Below are positions 1 through 8,869 of a stretch of DNA of 64,000 nucleotides, in pieces. Below the pieces are notes generated by a model that searched no databases, was not told where the DNA came from, and saw nothing but the letters and a program-made list of their open reading frames with translations. Source of the stretch: Gammaproteobacteria bacterium (GTDB taxonomy: Bacteria; Pseudomonadota; Gammaproteobacteria; JASBUN01); the NCBI GenBank assembly GCA_030147845.1, contig JASBUN010000022.1:70152-134151 (forward strand), read 5' to 3'. Positions within the stretch are counted from its first letter, which is position 1. Each line of letters opens with the position of its first letter. A program made the translations under genes and the position numbers.

Positions 1-1518
1 ACGTAATAATGAATTGTGGCTGAATACCAATCCACCCGGCGCTTCGTTTGGCAGCGCCGCCTCGATGCCGACCTCGACACGGCTGGGGGCGACCGCCGCG
101 GTCGGATCGACGCGTACCCAGCCGCGCCCGCGTAACCATATTTCGGTCCAGGCATGAGCATCGGACTGACGCACGATCAGATAGCCGCCGATCGGATTGT
201 ATTGGCCGCCTTGATAACCGGTAACGACGCGTGCCGGGATACCGGCATCACGCATGATCAACACGAATGCGGAGGCGTAGTGTTCGCAGAAGCCGCGCCG
301 AGTATTAAACAGAAAAGCGTCGGCGCCATTGTGTGTCGGTAACAGCGGAGGATTGAGCGTGTAGACGAACGGTTGCTGGCGGAACATGCGCAAGACCGCG
401 GCGACCAGTCCGGCGTCGTTGCCGGAGCTGGCGCGCAAGCGCTGTGCCAGTGCGCGGGTGAGTGGATTTTCGCCGGCCGGTAGTTGCAGGGCAACGCGCC
501 GTTCGTAGTGTGACAGGCGGGCGCCCTCGGTGTGTTTTAGATACGACGTTACCGAGTAACGTAAACGCTGTTCTACACGCTGGCGTGCGAGCAGCTGGTA
601 GTCCTGGGTCAGATAGCTGTCGTTTGGGATGCTGCCTGGCACGTCCAGTGCAAACAACCACAAGCGGTTGTGCGGCTCTAACGTAACGGTGTAGTGCACG
701 CCCGGGGGCTGAACGTGGAACTCTGATCTTCGTAATCGGCGCGGCGGCGCCGCCGACCAGGTCTCGCCGTTGTAGTGCGATAACACCGGCCCGCGCCAGT
801 AGAGTTCGGCGTTTGCCGGCGGTTCGCCGTCGAAATCAACGCGAAATGCAACTGCGTCGGAGCGGCTGAGTTGACTGATGGAGCCGGGACTCATCGAGTC
901 GCTGAGCCCGGTGATACCGTGATGAGCGTCCTTGGGTAAATTCCATAGCGGCCCGGAGACGCGCGGGAACAACAGAAACAACAACAATGCCACCGGCAGT
1001 GCTTGTAACAACAGACTGGCCGATTGCCGCAGGCGCGGACGGATGCGTGCTTCGCGGGCCGGATGGCTGACGACCATGAGTGCCGAGGTCAAAATCAGCA
1101 CAACCACTAGCATGTAGCCGGCCAGCGCCATCGATTGAGAATACAGGAAGCTGGTGGTGATCAGAAAATAGCCCAGGAAAAGATACAACATGACGTCGCG
1201 CAGTTGCGTCAGCTCCAATAGCTTGAGCGAGAGCGCGAGTACCAGCAGGGCGACGCCGGCATCGCGGCCGAAAACGGTACCGTAACTGGCCAATACGCCG
1301 GCCAATGCCAGTGCCAGTAACAGGATGCGCGTGACGCGACCGGGAGCGCGCCATTGCCAGCGGCTGGCCAGATAGCGCCAGACCGCGATGGCGATGCTGG
1401 TCAGGGTGATCCACATCGGCAAACGCGGCGCATGCGGAGCGATCACCAGTGCTTGTGCCAGCAGTAACCATAGCGTCTTGGCCGGCGACAATGAAAAATC
1501 GGCGCGGCGCCGAATCAT
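1..1518 (-). CDS. tgpA: TgpA-like membrane transglutaminase, C-terminus cut by window edge
   Basis: Reading the minus strand from the ATG at 1518 gives an open frame to the window edge (506 codons). The first ~180 residues are a run of hydrophobic segments (DUF3488-type). A periplasmic transglutaminase core follows, with the papain-like triad visible: Cys411 in GFCEHYASAF, His455 in SDAHAWTEIW and Asp471 in VRVDPTAAV. The 44- and 16-residue spacings are normal for the fold. TgpA of Pseudomonas is an inner-membrane protein with a periplasmic transglutaminase domain; its physiological substrate is poorly defined. The start codon overlaps the DUF58 stop (ATGA), so the gene is the third of a moxR-DUF58-tgpA operon. 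The C-terminal transmembrane helix expected in this family lies outside the window. Confidence 0.9.
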   Translation of the reverse strand, partial: MIRRRADFSLSPAKTLWLLLAQALVIAPHAPRLPMWITLTSIAIAVWRYLASRWQWRAPGRVTRILLLALALAGVLASYGTVFGRDAGVALLVLALSLKLLELTQLRDVMLYLFLGYFLITTSFLYSQSMALAGYMLVVVLILTSALMVVSHPAREARIRPRLRQSASLLLQALPVALLLFLLFPRVSGPLWNLPKDAHHGITGLSDSMSPGSISQLSRSDAVAFRVDFDGEPPANAELYWRGPVLSHYNGETWSAAPPRRLRRSEFHVQPPGVHYTVTLEPHNRLWLFALDVPGSIPNDSYLTQDYQLLARQRVEQRLRYSVTSYLKHTEGARLSHYERRVALQLPAGENPLTRALAQRLRASSGNDAGLVAAVLRMFRQQPFVYTLNPPLLPTHNGADAFLFNTRRGFCEHYASAFVLIMRDAGIPARVVTGYQGGQYNPIGGYLIVRQSDAHAWTEIWLRGRGWVRVDPTAAVAPSRVEVGIEAALPNEAPGGLVFSHNSLLR

Positions 1519-2495
1519 GCCGCAGCCGTGGTGCGTGAGCGGCGGCTGGAGCCGATTTCGAACAGGGCCAGCATTTCCAGGCACTGGCGCTTATGCATTT
1601 CGCCGCTATCGGCTTCCACAATCCGACCTGGCAGGCGCAGGCCGTAGCGGTAGCCGGCCCGATGGCAGTCCAGCACCCAGCGCGTCAAACGTGACAGGCG
1701 CGCCTCGGCCATTAGCCCATCCAGTTGCTCCCAATCCAGCCACAAACTACGCCCGGCGCCACCGACAAACTGTTTGGTCAGCAAGGCGTCGGAGCGTGCG
1801 GCGTGTTTCCAGGCGATCTGGCGCGGCGAGTCACCTGGGCGATAACTGCGCAGACCATGAAAATCCTCGCATCCGGCGCTAGTCGAACGTAATGCTTCGC
1901 CCGGGTCGGGGCTGAGTAACGTTTGCGGTAGTGTGCTGTCGTCCGGACGCGGGTAGACCAGGCAGCTCATATCGAATTCCACCCAGCTCCACGCATGAAA
2001 CAGACCCAGCGGAAATTCGGAATAGACCTTAAAGCGACCCGGCCGTAGGCGACCGCGCACGGTGGCCGGCACACTCAGCGGCAGGTGCGCGCTGCGACCG
2101 GCTGCGACATCGGTGAAGCGTGCGCCAAAGCCGCGGCTGTCGATGGCGATGGCGTAGCGCGCCGTGCCGGCCGGGGCATCCAGGCAAATGGGGAAGTTTG
2201 CATTTTGACCGGCGAACACGGGGGCGCACGTTTGGCTGTGCAGCACCGTGCCGGCGAGATTATGTTGCGTATGCAACATGGTCACCATACCGAGCGCCGC
2301 AAGCAGAAACGTCAGCGCATAACCGAGGCTGTTGTTGTAATTGATGGCTCCGAACAACATGACTAATAACACCAAAGCGAATAACACGCCGTGCCGGGTC
2401 GGCAGTATGTAGATGCGTCGGGCGGTCAAACGCACGGGCTCGCTTTCGGGACCCTTCAGCTTGCGCGTCGACAAGCGTTCGGATAGTGAGGTCAT
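1515..2495 (-). CDS. DUF58 domain protein
   Basis: This is a 326-residue protein beginning MTSLSERLS. The frame stays open upstream, but that stretch overlaps moxR and does not look like protein, so I placed the start at 2495. Two hydrophobic segments near residues 30-75 are followed by a soluble region containing the DUF58 hallmark (residues like EDFHGLRSYRPGDSPRQIAWK). DUF58 proteins have a von Willebrand A-like fold and almost always sit next to a MoxR ATPase, which is thought to act on them as a chaperone. Here it lies 28 bp downstream of moxR and overlaps the transglutaminase start. The biochemical role is unknown. Confidence 0.9.
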   Translation of the reverse strand: MTSLSERLSTRKLKGPESEPVRLTARRIYILPTRHGVLFALVLLVMLFGAINYNNSLGYALTFLLAALGMVTMLHTQHNLAGTVLHSQTCAPVFAGQNANFPICLDAPAGTARYAIAIDSRGFGARFTDVAAGRSAHLPLSVPATVRGRLRPGRFKVYSEFPLGLFHAWSWVEFDMSCLVYPRPDDSTLPQTLLSPDPGEALRSTSAGCEDFHGLRSYRPGDSPRQIAWKHAARSDALLTKQFVGGAGRSLWLDWEQLDGLMAEARLSRLTRWVLDCHRAGYRYGLRLPGRIVEADSGEMHKRQCLEMLALFEIGSSRRSRTTAAA

Positions 2496-2523
2496 GGTAG
2501 CCGCGGGTAGGGTGCCGTACCGC

Positions 2524-3438
2524 TTAGGGGATAGGCACTTCCTCAAGTAGTTCGGCTGCGATGGTCGCGCCGTCGTCGGCGGCCGTGGTGTCATGGCGCA
2601 GCCGATGCGTGACCACTGCCGGCAAAACGGCCTGCAGGTCTTCGGGTACGATCTGGTGGCGTCCCTCCATGAAAGCCCAGGCACGCGCACTGTGCAGTAG
2701 CGCGAGGCTGGCGCGCGGCGACAGGCCGGTGTTGTAACGTGGGTTGCGCCGCGTGTGTTCCACCAGAGATTGCAGATAGTCGAGTAGGGCGTCCGATGCG
2801 TGTACTTTTTCCACCTCGAGTTGCAACGCAACCAGCTCGGCCGGCTCGGCGCACGGTTCGAGTTCGTCGATTAATAGGCGGCGGTCTTTGCCTTGCAGCA
2901 GCACGCGTTCAGCCCAGCGGTCGGGGTAGCCGAGCTGAATGCGCATCAGAAACCGATCGAGCTGAGACTCAGGTAGCGGAAACGTTCCCGCATGATAAGC
3001 GGGGTTTTGTGTGGCGATAACGAAAAATGGTTCGGGCAGTGTGCGTGTTTCACCCTCAGTGGTGACCTGATGTTCCTCCATGGCTTCGAGCAAAGCGCTT
3101 TGTGTTTTCGGCGTGGTGCGATTGATTTCATCCGCCAACAGCAGTTGGGTGAAGATCGGCCCGGGATGAAACGAAAACGTAGCGCCGGCGCGATCATAAA
3201 TCGCCGCGCCAATGATATCGCTGGGCAACAAGTCGCTGGTGAATTGGATGCGATTGAACTGCAAGCCCAACAGCCGGGCCAGCAAGTGGGCCAGGGTGGT
3301 CTTGCCCATGCCGGGGATGTCTTCGATGAGCAGATGACCGCGGGCCAGCAGACAAGCGAGTGACTGACGGATCTGCTGCTCCTTGCCGACGATGATCTTG
3401 CACGCTTGCTTGACGATGGCTTGAGTCAGTGGATGCAT
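2524..3438 (-). CDS. MoxR-family AAA+ ATPase
   Basis: The 304-residue protein has Walker A at residues 43-48 (GMGKTT), Walker B (LLLADEINR) near residue 107, and the MoxR signature sensor region (VIATQNP). A C-terminal lid follows (GLSPRASLALL). MoxR AAA+ proteins act as chaperones for maturation of complexes or for partner proteins with VWA-like domains. The downstream DUF58 protein is such a likely partner, followed by the membrane transglutaminase. It is the first gene of this three-gene minus-strand operon; its promoter should lie in the AT-rich stretch just upstream (3440-3670). Confidence 0.95.
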   Translation of the reverse strand: MHPLTQAIVKQACKIIVGKEQQIRQSLACLLARGHLLIEDIPGMGKTTLAHLLARLLGLQFNRIQFTSDLLPSDIIGAAIYDRAGATFSFHPGPIFTQLLLADEINRTTPKTQSALLEAMEEHQVTTEGETRTLPEPFFVIATQNPAYHAGTFPLPESQLDRFLMRIQLGYPDRWAERVLLQGKDRRLLIDELEPCAEPAELVALQLEVEKVHASDALLDYLQSLVEHTRRNPRYNTGLSPRASLALLHSARAWAFMEGRHQIVPEDLQAVLPAVVTHRLRHDTTAADDGATIAAELLEEVPIP

Positions 3439-3810
3439 ACGACGGCTTATAAGGTTAATGAATCTTGGGCGCCATGGCCTCTATTGGCTTAACGGCGTCT
3501 GTGCCAGTGTCTTGAGTAGCAAGGATATCGATTGTACGGCTTTTGTCGAACACCGCATCCGCTAAACTTGAAGTCGTCTGACGGGTCGCTAATGTAAGTT
3601 TTATCCATGAAGTAAAATTAATAAAAACAATAAATTATTATATTTTTTTAATGTAAATAATTGATTGATTCGGCGGCGTCGCGCAACAACCACGCGCGAT
3701 TCAACGTGAGCATAAGGGAACCGGTGTGCCGGAACGCTTGGCGGAGCAAATCCGGGCACGGTGTCGATCGGCGGCTATGCCGCGCAAATCGACGCCGTGC
3801 CGGCGCCGGA
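3439..3810. other. Intergenic region, AT-rich patch
   Basis: No gene is supported here. The stretch 3600-3665 is strikingly AT-rich compared with the rest of the window and lies upstream of moxR on the minus strand, so it probably carries that operon's promoter. I could not assign firm -35/-10 boxes. No clear intrinsic terminator for the lipoprotein gene ending at 3811 was seen. Confidence 0.5.
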
Positions 3811-4272
3811 TTATTTGACGATTTTCCAGCTGCCGTCCGCTTGGCGGCAGGCGGTGCCATAGACCTGCTGGGGTCGATCACCGACTTGCGCGTCCATGGT
3901 GAACTCGCGACAAGGAGTGCCCTGGTCGGTTTCGTACGTTTTAGTTGGTGTGACTTCGTAGTGGTTGCCGGTATCGGGATTTTTCCAGCTGGTGGTTTGC
4001 CCGGTGCGGTTGTACTCGAAGGCCTGCGCCGCGCGCATGCGGTCCTGCTGATCCATGTACTTGCCAATTTTGGAGCCGATCATGGAGCCGGCAAGGGCGC
4101 CCAATACGATGGCAGCGGTGTTCCCTCGACCACCGCCGATGGTCGACCCAACGGCCGCACCGGCTACGCCGCCGATGAGTGTGCCGGTGTCCTCGCGGGT
4201 CATGTTTGCGCAGCCGCTCAACAATCCGATAGTCAAGACGGCACTGATAGTCATCGCTAGAAACCTGTTCAT
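3811..4272 (-). CDS. Glycine-zipper outer-membrane lipoprotein
   Basis: I start this 153-residue protein at MNRFLAM because a strong Shine-Dalgarno (AGGAGAAGG) precedes that codon and a lipoprotein signal follows (hydrophobic stretch ending LLSGC, with the Cys as acylation site). After the lipobox comes a Gly-rich segment (LIGGVAGAAVGSTIGGG) typical of the glycine-zipper 2TM domain of Rickettsia 17 kDa antigen-like surface proteins. A small C-terminal domain with two cysteines (PCREFT, GTACRQADGSW) resembles the RT0821/Lpp0805 family. It is predicted to be anchored in the outer membrane; the function is unknown. The gene stands alone. Confidence 0.85.
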   Translation of the reverse strand: MNRFLAMTISAVLTIGLLSGCANMTREDTGTLIGGVAGAAVGSTIGGGRGNTAAIVLGALAGSMIGSKIGKYMDQQDRMRAAQAFEYNRTGQTTSWKNPDTGNHYEVTPTKTYETDQGTPCREFTMDAQVGDRPQQVYGTACRQADGSWKIVK

Positions 4273-4683
4273 ATACCTTCTCCTGACGATGAATGAAGTC
4301 GAGCGGATCTGGTGAAGTTTCGCCAGGCGCGCGCAATACAATACAAATGGTACTGCACCGAAGGCGATTTCGCCGCACCATTACCGGAATTTAATCACGC
4401 TTAATAGGCGCCGCACGCCGCCGTTCCCGCCACTTTGTTCGACGGCGGCTGGCACGATACCGCATTGTTCGAGAACTGTGAAGCGGTTCATGTTTCCGTA
4501 CTTACGGCATCAATGAACCACCGTCGGTGCCGCTATGTTCTGCACGGAAGGGCAACAACGCTAGCGCGGCGGAACAGCATGATCAGTTGGTTAAAGATGT
4601 GATTAAGTTCACGTCAGGCAGGCAGACAATCAGCGTATATATAAACCATCGAACAACAAATTTTTGACGGATAGCGACCCTAT
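4273..4683. other. Intergenic region between divergent genes
   Basis: No gene or structured RNA is supported. The region separates the minus-strand lipoprotein gene from the plus-strand DUF1631 gene and must hold both promoters, but I see no convincing boxes. Confidence 0.4.
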
Positions 4684-7119
4684 ATGAGCGATCATCGCGC
4701 AAAGAATATTATCAGCATGAGCCAGTTCGCCGGCAAATTGGACATCAAGGCGAGCCAGCTCATCCGCAGAGTGCAGCAAACGTCGGCCGACGCGCTCGAC
4801 AAGCTCTTGCGTGGAATGCTGGACAAGGCGGACGACGCGCTGTTCGATCTGGCCAACAAAGCTGATAGTAACGCCGCCCAGCAACTGTATTTTGATGCCA
4901 TGCGCGATATCCGCCTCAAGCGCAGTGTGGTTGAGCACGGCTTCAGCGAAAATATCGGAAAGCTTTTCGAGCAGTTCGTTAACGGCGATCTTCAGACCCG
5001 GCAGCGCGATAGCGTTGGCGACTTGGGCGATGAGGCCGGCATGGAGTTGGTCGAAGTCGAAGAAATGGAGGAATCGATTGCGATACGCAATATGGCCGCC
5101 AAGGCTGAGCGCGAATGCTATTACGATCTTTATGATCTCACCGTCAGGCTCGAGGAGGTCACCCGGCGCCGTGGCTTAAAGGAAGGTGATCATCCGCTGA
5201 ACCCGACTGCCATCGCGCACGTGTTCGGCGACACCGTTATGCCTTTGGAAATGGACATTCAAGTTAAGTTGATTGTCTACAAATTGTTCGACAAGTACGT
5301 CATGAGCGGTATTTGCGCCATTCACAAGGACGTCAATGCCCTGTTGATCAGGGAAGGCGTGTTACCCAAGATCAGGCGTGCGGTACGCAAGGGACGAGGC
5401 GGTACGGCGCGCCGTGCTGCGGTCCCGGGACAGGACTATTCGCCCGGCGGGGATGGCGATGCGGAGGGCGTTGATGTCGGCGCACAGATGGCGGGTCTAT
5501 TTGCACCGGCTGGTTTCGGTGGTGTTCCGTTGCAGGGCGGTAATCTGATTGGTTCGCTATCGGCAATCCAGGGTTACATGGTTGACCATGGCTATACCGA
5601 GAATATGACGCCGGAACAAATCGGCGCGCAGATTCTCGATGTTTCCCGCCGCGTGGGCGCCATCGGCCCGGGTCGCGGCGCCGCGGACGAAAAGACCATC
5701 AACATGGTCTCCATGATTTTCGATTATATCCTCGAAGATGAGAGCGTTCCGGATGCGGTCAAAGCGTTATTGGCGCGTTTGCAAATCCCGATGCTCAAGC
5801 TGGCATTGTTGGATCAAGACTTTTTCAACCGCAAAAAACACCCCGCACGCCAGTTGTTGAATGAAATGGCACGCGCGTCGATCGGTTGGGAAGACGATTC
5901 TGCGCGCGACGGTGATGCGCTGGTGGCCGCTGTCACCAGCGTTGTCGACCGTGTGCTTTCCGAGTTCGAAGACGACCCGAATATTTTTCAAGTGTTGGTG
6001 GACGAATTTCGCGATTTTCTCGAAGTGGAAAACGAGCGCGCGTTGTTATTCGAAGAGCGCACCAAAAAGACCACAGAAGGTAAAGAGCGCGTCGAATTCG
6101 CCAAGCAGCGCACCGAAGCGTGGATCGACATGTGGGCATCGCGTGCCAATATGCCGGACTTCATCGCCGAGTTTCTCCGCACCACCTGGAAAAATACGCT
6201 TTTGATTACCATGCACCGCTACGGCGAGGACAGCCAGGAGTGGGCCAGCCATATCAAGACAGTCAATAATCTGCTGTGGAGCATTACGCCCAAGAAGACG
6301 GCGCAAGGCGGACGGTTATTGGTAAAAATGATTCCCGGCATTATCGAAGATGTACGCAAAGGTATGGAGTTGGCCTCCGCGCACCCGGAAACGATTGACA
6401 CTTTCTTCGAGGAACTCGCCAATCTACACGCCGAGACAGTCAATGGCGGGGTCCATCGCGAGATCGTCTACCCACCGCGGCCGCGCGCGACACTGATCGA
6501 CGCACCGGTCGGTTTGCCGGCGGTATCCGAAGCGCAAGGGCCGATGTATGTTCCGACCCTGTTTGACGTCCATACACCCGGGCAAGATGGCGCCGCGGAC
6601 GTGTCTGCCGACGCACGACCGAGCAGTGGCGAGGTTGACGAGCTGATCGAAAGCGTGCGCGAAGAAGTCAACGACATGGAACAGAGCTTGCGCGGTGACA
6701 ACCAAGCCGAGGAGATAGAACTTCTGCGCTCGGATGTCGAACAGTTGTTTTCCGACAATGTGGAAGAGATCGTGCTGCATGCGCCGGGAGCCGGCGGTGA
6801 TAGCGAAGCCGATGAATTCCGCGATCAGTTCGTCAGCATGGCGGAGTCGTTGAATTGCGGCGAGTGGGTCGAGTTTATCGTCGAGGATCAGGATCCGGTC
6901 CGCGCCAAACTGGCGTGGAAGTCGCCGTTGACGTCATGCTGTCTGTTCGTCAACCGCAAGGGACTCAAGGTGGCGGAGAAGACTGTCCATGGTCTGGCCA
7001 CCGAACTTCGGGCAGGGCGCGCACGCGTTCTGGCGCAGGCGCCGCTACTCGATCGTGCGATCAACGCATTAATGAATCGTAGTGGCGCGGCAGACGCCGA
7101 CGAGCTGCTTCCGGCTTGA
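4684..7119 (+). CDS. DUF1631 family protein
   Basis: This is a soluble 811-residue protein, full length for the DUF1631 family, which is often misannotated as thymidine phosphorylase. No enzymatic motif or signal peptide is visible. The N-terminal half is helical (residues like AAQQLYFDAMRDIRLKR). An acidic, Glu-rich linker lies near residues 630-720. The C-terminal ~100 residues (GEWVEFI..DPVRAKLAWKSP..CLFVNRKG) look like a PilZ-like beta barrel, which is known at the C-terminus of this family and could bind cyclic di-GMP; that is inference. An HDOD gene converges on it 36 bp downstream, and two diguanylate cyclases lie at 20.8-24 kb. Confidence 0.85.
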   Translation: MSDHRAKNIISMSQFAGKLDIKASQLIRRVQQTSADALDKLLRGMLDKADDALFDLANKADSNAAQQLYFDAMRDIRLKRSVVEHGFSENIGKLFEQFVNGDLQTRQRDSVGDLGDEAGMELVEVEEMEESIAIRNMAAKAERECYYDLYDLTVRLEEVTRRRGLKEGDHPLNPTAIAHVFGDTVMPLEMDIQVKLIVYKLFDKYVMSGICAIHKDVNALLIREGVLPKIRRAVRKGRGGTARRAAVPGQDYSPGGDGDAEGVDVGAQMAGLFAPAGFGGVPLQGGNLIGSLSAIQGYMVDHGYTENMTPEQIGAQILDVSRRVGAIGPGRGAADEKTINMVSMIFDYILEDESVPDAVKALLARLQIPMLKLALLDQDFFNRKKHPARQLLNEMARASIGWEDDSARDGDALVAAVTSVVDRVLSEFEDDPNIFQVLVDEFRDFLEVENERALLFEERTKKTTEGKERVEFAKQRTEAWIDMWASRANMPDFIAEFLRTTWKNTLLITMHRYGEDSQEWASHIKTVNNLLWSITPKKTAQGGRLLVKMIPGIIEDVRKGMELASAHPETIDTFFEELANLHAETVNGGVHREIVYPPRPRATLIDAPVGLPAVSEAQGPMYVPTLFDVHTPGQDGAADVSADARPSSGEVDELIESVREEVNDMEQSLRGDNQAEEIELLRSDVEQLFSDNVEEIVLHAPGAGGDSEADEFRDQFVSMAESLNCGEWVEFIVEDQDPVRAKLAWKSPLTSCCLFVNRKGLKVAEKTVHGLATELRAGRARVLAQAPLLDRAINALMNRSGAADADELLPA

Positions 7120-7155
7120 GGGCTTAGTTATCTGATCTGCGCCGTCCGCCAGGCG

Positions 7156-8028
7156 TTAGCGTGAACCGACGTCTTCCGGGAGAAATACCGCAACCGCCGC
7201 ATTGAGCTCTTCCTCCAGACCTTCGACTGCTTGTTCCAGCGCCTGCGCGGGAAGCCCGGTCATGCGCCACACCGCCGGATCGGGTAGCAGCGTGGCGTCA
7301 GCGGAGTGTTCCATGAAGCAGCCATAGTCGAGGCGATTGGCGGCGGTATCGGCGATATGCACCAGCGCGCTGTCAAAGCTGTCGCCAGGCATCTGTGCCG
7401 GGTCATGATGGTATTTGATGGCCTCGACCAATGTCGACGGCAGATTCCATTGGCGCATCAGTTCGGCGCCTATCTGGGCATGGTTGAAGCCGAATATTTC
7501 GCTCTCGAGATGGTATAGCACTTGTTCATCGCCATTGGCGGCCAGTACCGCTTTGGCCGCCTTTTCGGAAAATTTTCGATACAACAATAGACTACCGATG
7601 TCGTGCAGCAGGCCGGCAACGTAGAGGCGCTCCGGGTGCAGCACGTTGCATTGTCGCGCTAATTTTCGCGTCATGATGCCGGTGCAAATACTGTGTCGCC
7701 AGAACGTCGTCGGACGCACCAAGTTGTTGGGGATATTCGCGAATACCTTGGCGGCGGAGATGGCGGTCACGAGCGTGAACAATTCGCTCGTGCCGAGAAT
7801 GGTCACGGCTCGGGAAACGGTGTCGACGCGGGTCGGAAAATTATAAAAGGGACTATTGACGATTTTGAGTAGTTTTACCGTTAGTGCAGGATCACGCGCA
7901 GTAACGTCGGCGACATCTGATGCCGATGAGTGCGGGTTTTGCACCACCTCATTGATGCGGAACCATACTTCGGGCGGCGATACCAGGGCGGCGAAATCAT
8001 CGATGAAGCTATTGAGGGTGTTAGGCAC
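7156..8028 (-). CDS. HDOD domain signalling protein
   Basis: The protein is a single HDOD module (a degenerate HD phosphohydrolase fold) of about 290 residues. Visible signatures are LLKIVNSPFYN, the ILG helix in VTILGTSELFTL, and the remnant HD site GLLHDIGSLLLY with a later YHHDP. HDOD proteins usually act as regulatory scaffolds in signalling, motility or c-di-GMP networks rather than as enzymes. I prefer the GTG start at 8028 because GAGG lies 5 bp upstream; an in-frame TTG at 8067 would add 13 residues. It converges on the DUF1631 gene. Confidence 0.88.
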   Translation of the reverse strand: MPNTLNSFIDDFAALVSPPEVWFRINEVVQNPHSSASDVADVTARDPALTVKLLKIVNSPFYNFPTRVDTVSRAVTILGTSELFTLVTAISAAKVFANIPNNLVRPTTFWRHSICTGIMTRKLARQCNVLHPERLYVAGLLHDIGSLLLYRKFSEKAAKAVLAANGDEQVLYHLESEIFGFNHAQIGAELMRQWNLPSTLVEAIKYHHDPAQMPGDSFDSALVHIADTAANRLDYGCFMEHSADATLLPDPAVWRMTGLPAQALEQAVEGLEEELNAAVAVFLPEDVGSR

Positions 8029-8211
8029 GAGCACCTCTGCGTTATTGGATTCGTACCGCCACGCCAAAACGCCAGCATATGCGGCCTCGATACCCTATAA
8101 AAGCGGCCCGCAGGGCGAAAACTTGAGTCGGTCCGCGGCACAGCGGTGGAAATACCATGCTGGCGTGGACCCAGCTTGGTGCACAGGCGGCGCAGGGTGC
8201 CTCAGGGGCTA

Positions 8212-8658
8212 TCAGGCGACCCGCGGTGTAGGCTGGTGTGCCATGGGGAACTGCGCCAGGGTGTATGTGCGCACGGTCGCGTCGACGTGGCGCAAAATGA
8301 CCTGCTCGCGTTCCGCGTCGATCGAAGCTTGGCAGATTTGCGGGTTGCTGCTATGGCGCAAAATAGCGATAGCCGCCAAGGCGCGCGAGGTGCTGTCCCT
8401 GCGCCGGTTGCGATCGTCGGCAACGTCGAAGGCGCGCGCGACGGTACCGTTGAGGAAGTGTGTCGCCGTGTATAGGGTTACGTTGCGTTGCCGTTTCCAA
8501 CGGCGCGACAGCAGCACGTGATCGGCGTCAAAGTCGATGGCGCAATGGTGGATGCAGGGGGCGGCGAAAAGCTCGTCCAACAGGGCCAAAACGGCATCGA
8601 GATGAGCGTCAAGAATGCTGTTTGCGGGGCTGATCGAGTATGGGGTCAATAGGCCCAT
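8212..8658 (-). CDS. Hypothetical protein, 148 residues
   Basis: I do not recognise this family. The frame starts with ATG preceded by CGGAGA at a 7 bp spacing, which favours a real gene. The N-terminal third is helical and hydrophobic (HLDAVLALLDELF). The rest looks like a mixed alpha/beta domain, with CAIDFDADHVLLSRRW and a C-terminal strand AEREQVILRHVDATVRTY. There is no signal peptide or membrane helix. Open frames also exist on the opposite strand but are less protein-like. Confidence 0.5.
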   Translation of the reverse strand: MGLLTPYSISPANSILDAHLDAVLALLDELFAAPCIHHCAIDFDADHVLLSRRWKRQRNVTLYTATHFLNGTVARAFDVADDRNRRRDSTSRALAAIAILRHSSNPQICQASIDAEREQVILRHVDATVRTYTLAQFPMAHQPTPRVA

Positions 8659-8869
8659 GGGATGGTCTCCGGTTCCGTTCCAAGGTAAGGTCCAGTGTGC
8701 GCTTCAAATGTGAATATGGCGTGAAGGCGGCGCCCGAGCCGCAGATCAGTTGCATCGGATCTATGCCATTGGTAGGACTTGCCGAAGCGCGCCGGATCGA
8801 TAGACTAGGAGATGGGCGGGTGTAGGCGATCGCGGCTGGGCGGAGCTATGACGCTACCTCATTATTACG

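Noticed and set aside
836-1621. 261-residue open frame on the minus strand
   Set aside because: It overlaps the transglutaminase gene in another frame, and its composition (Arg/His-rich) is typical of a shadow frame.
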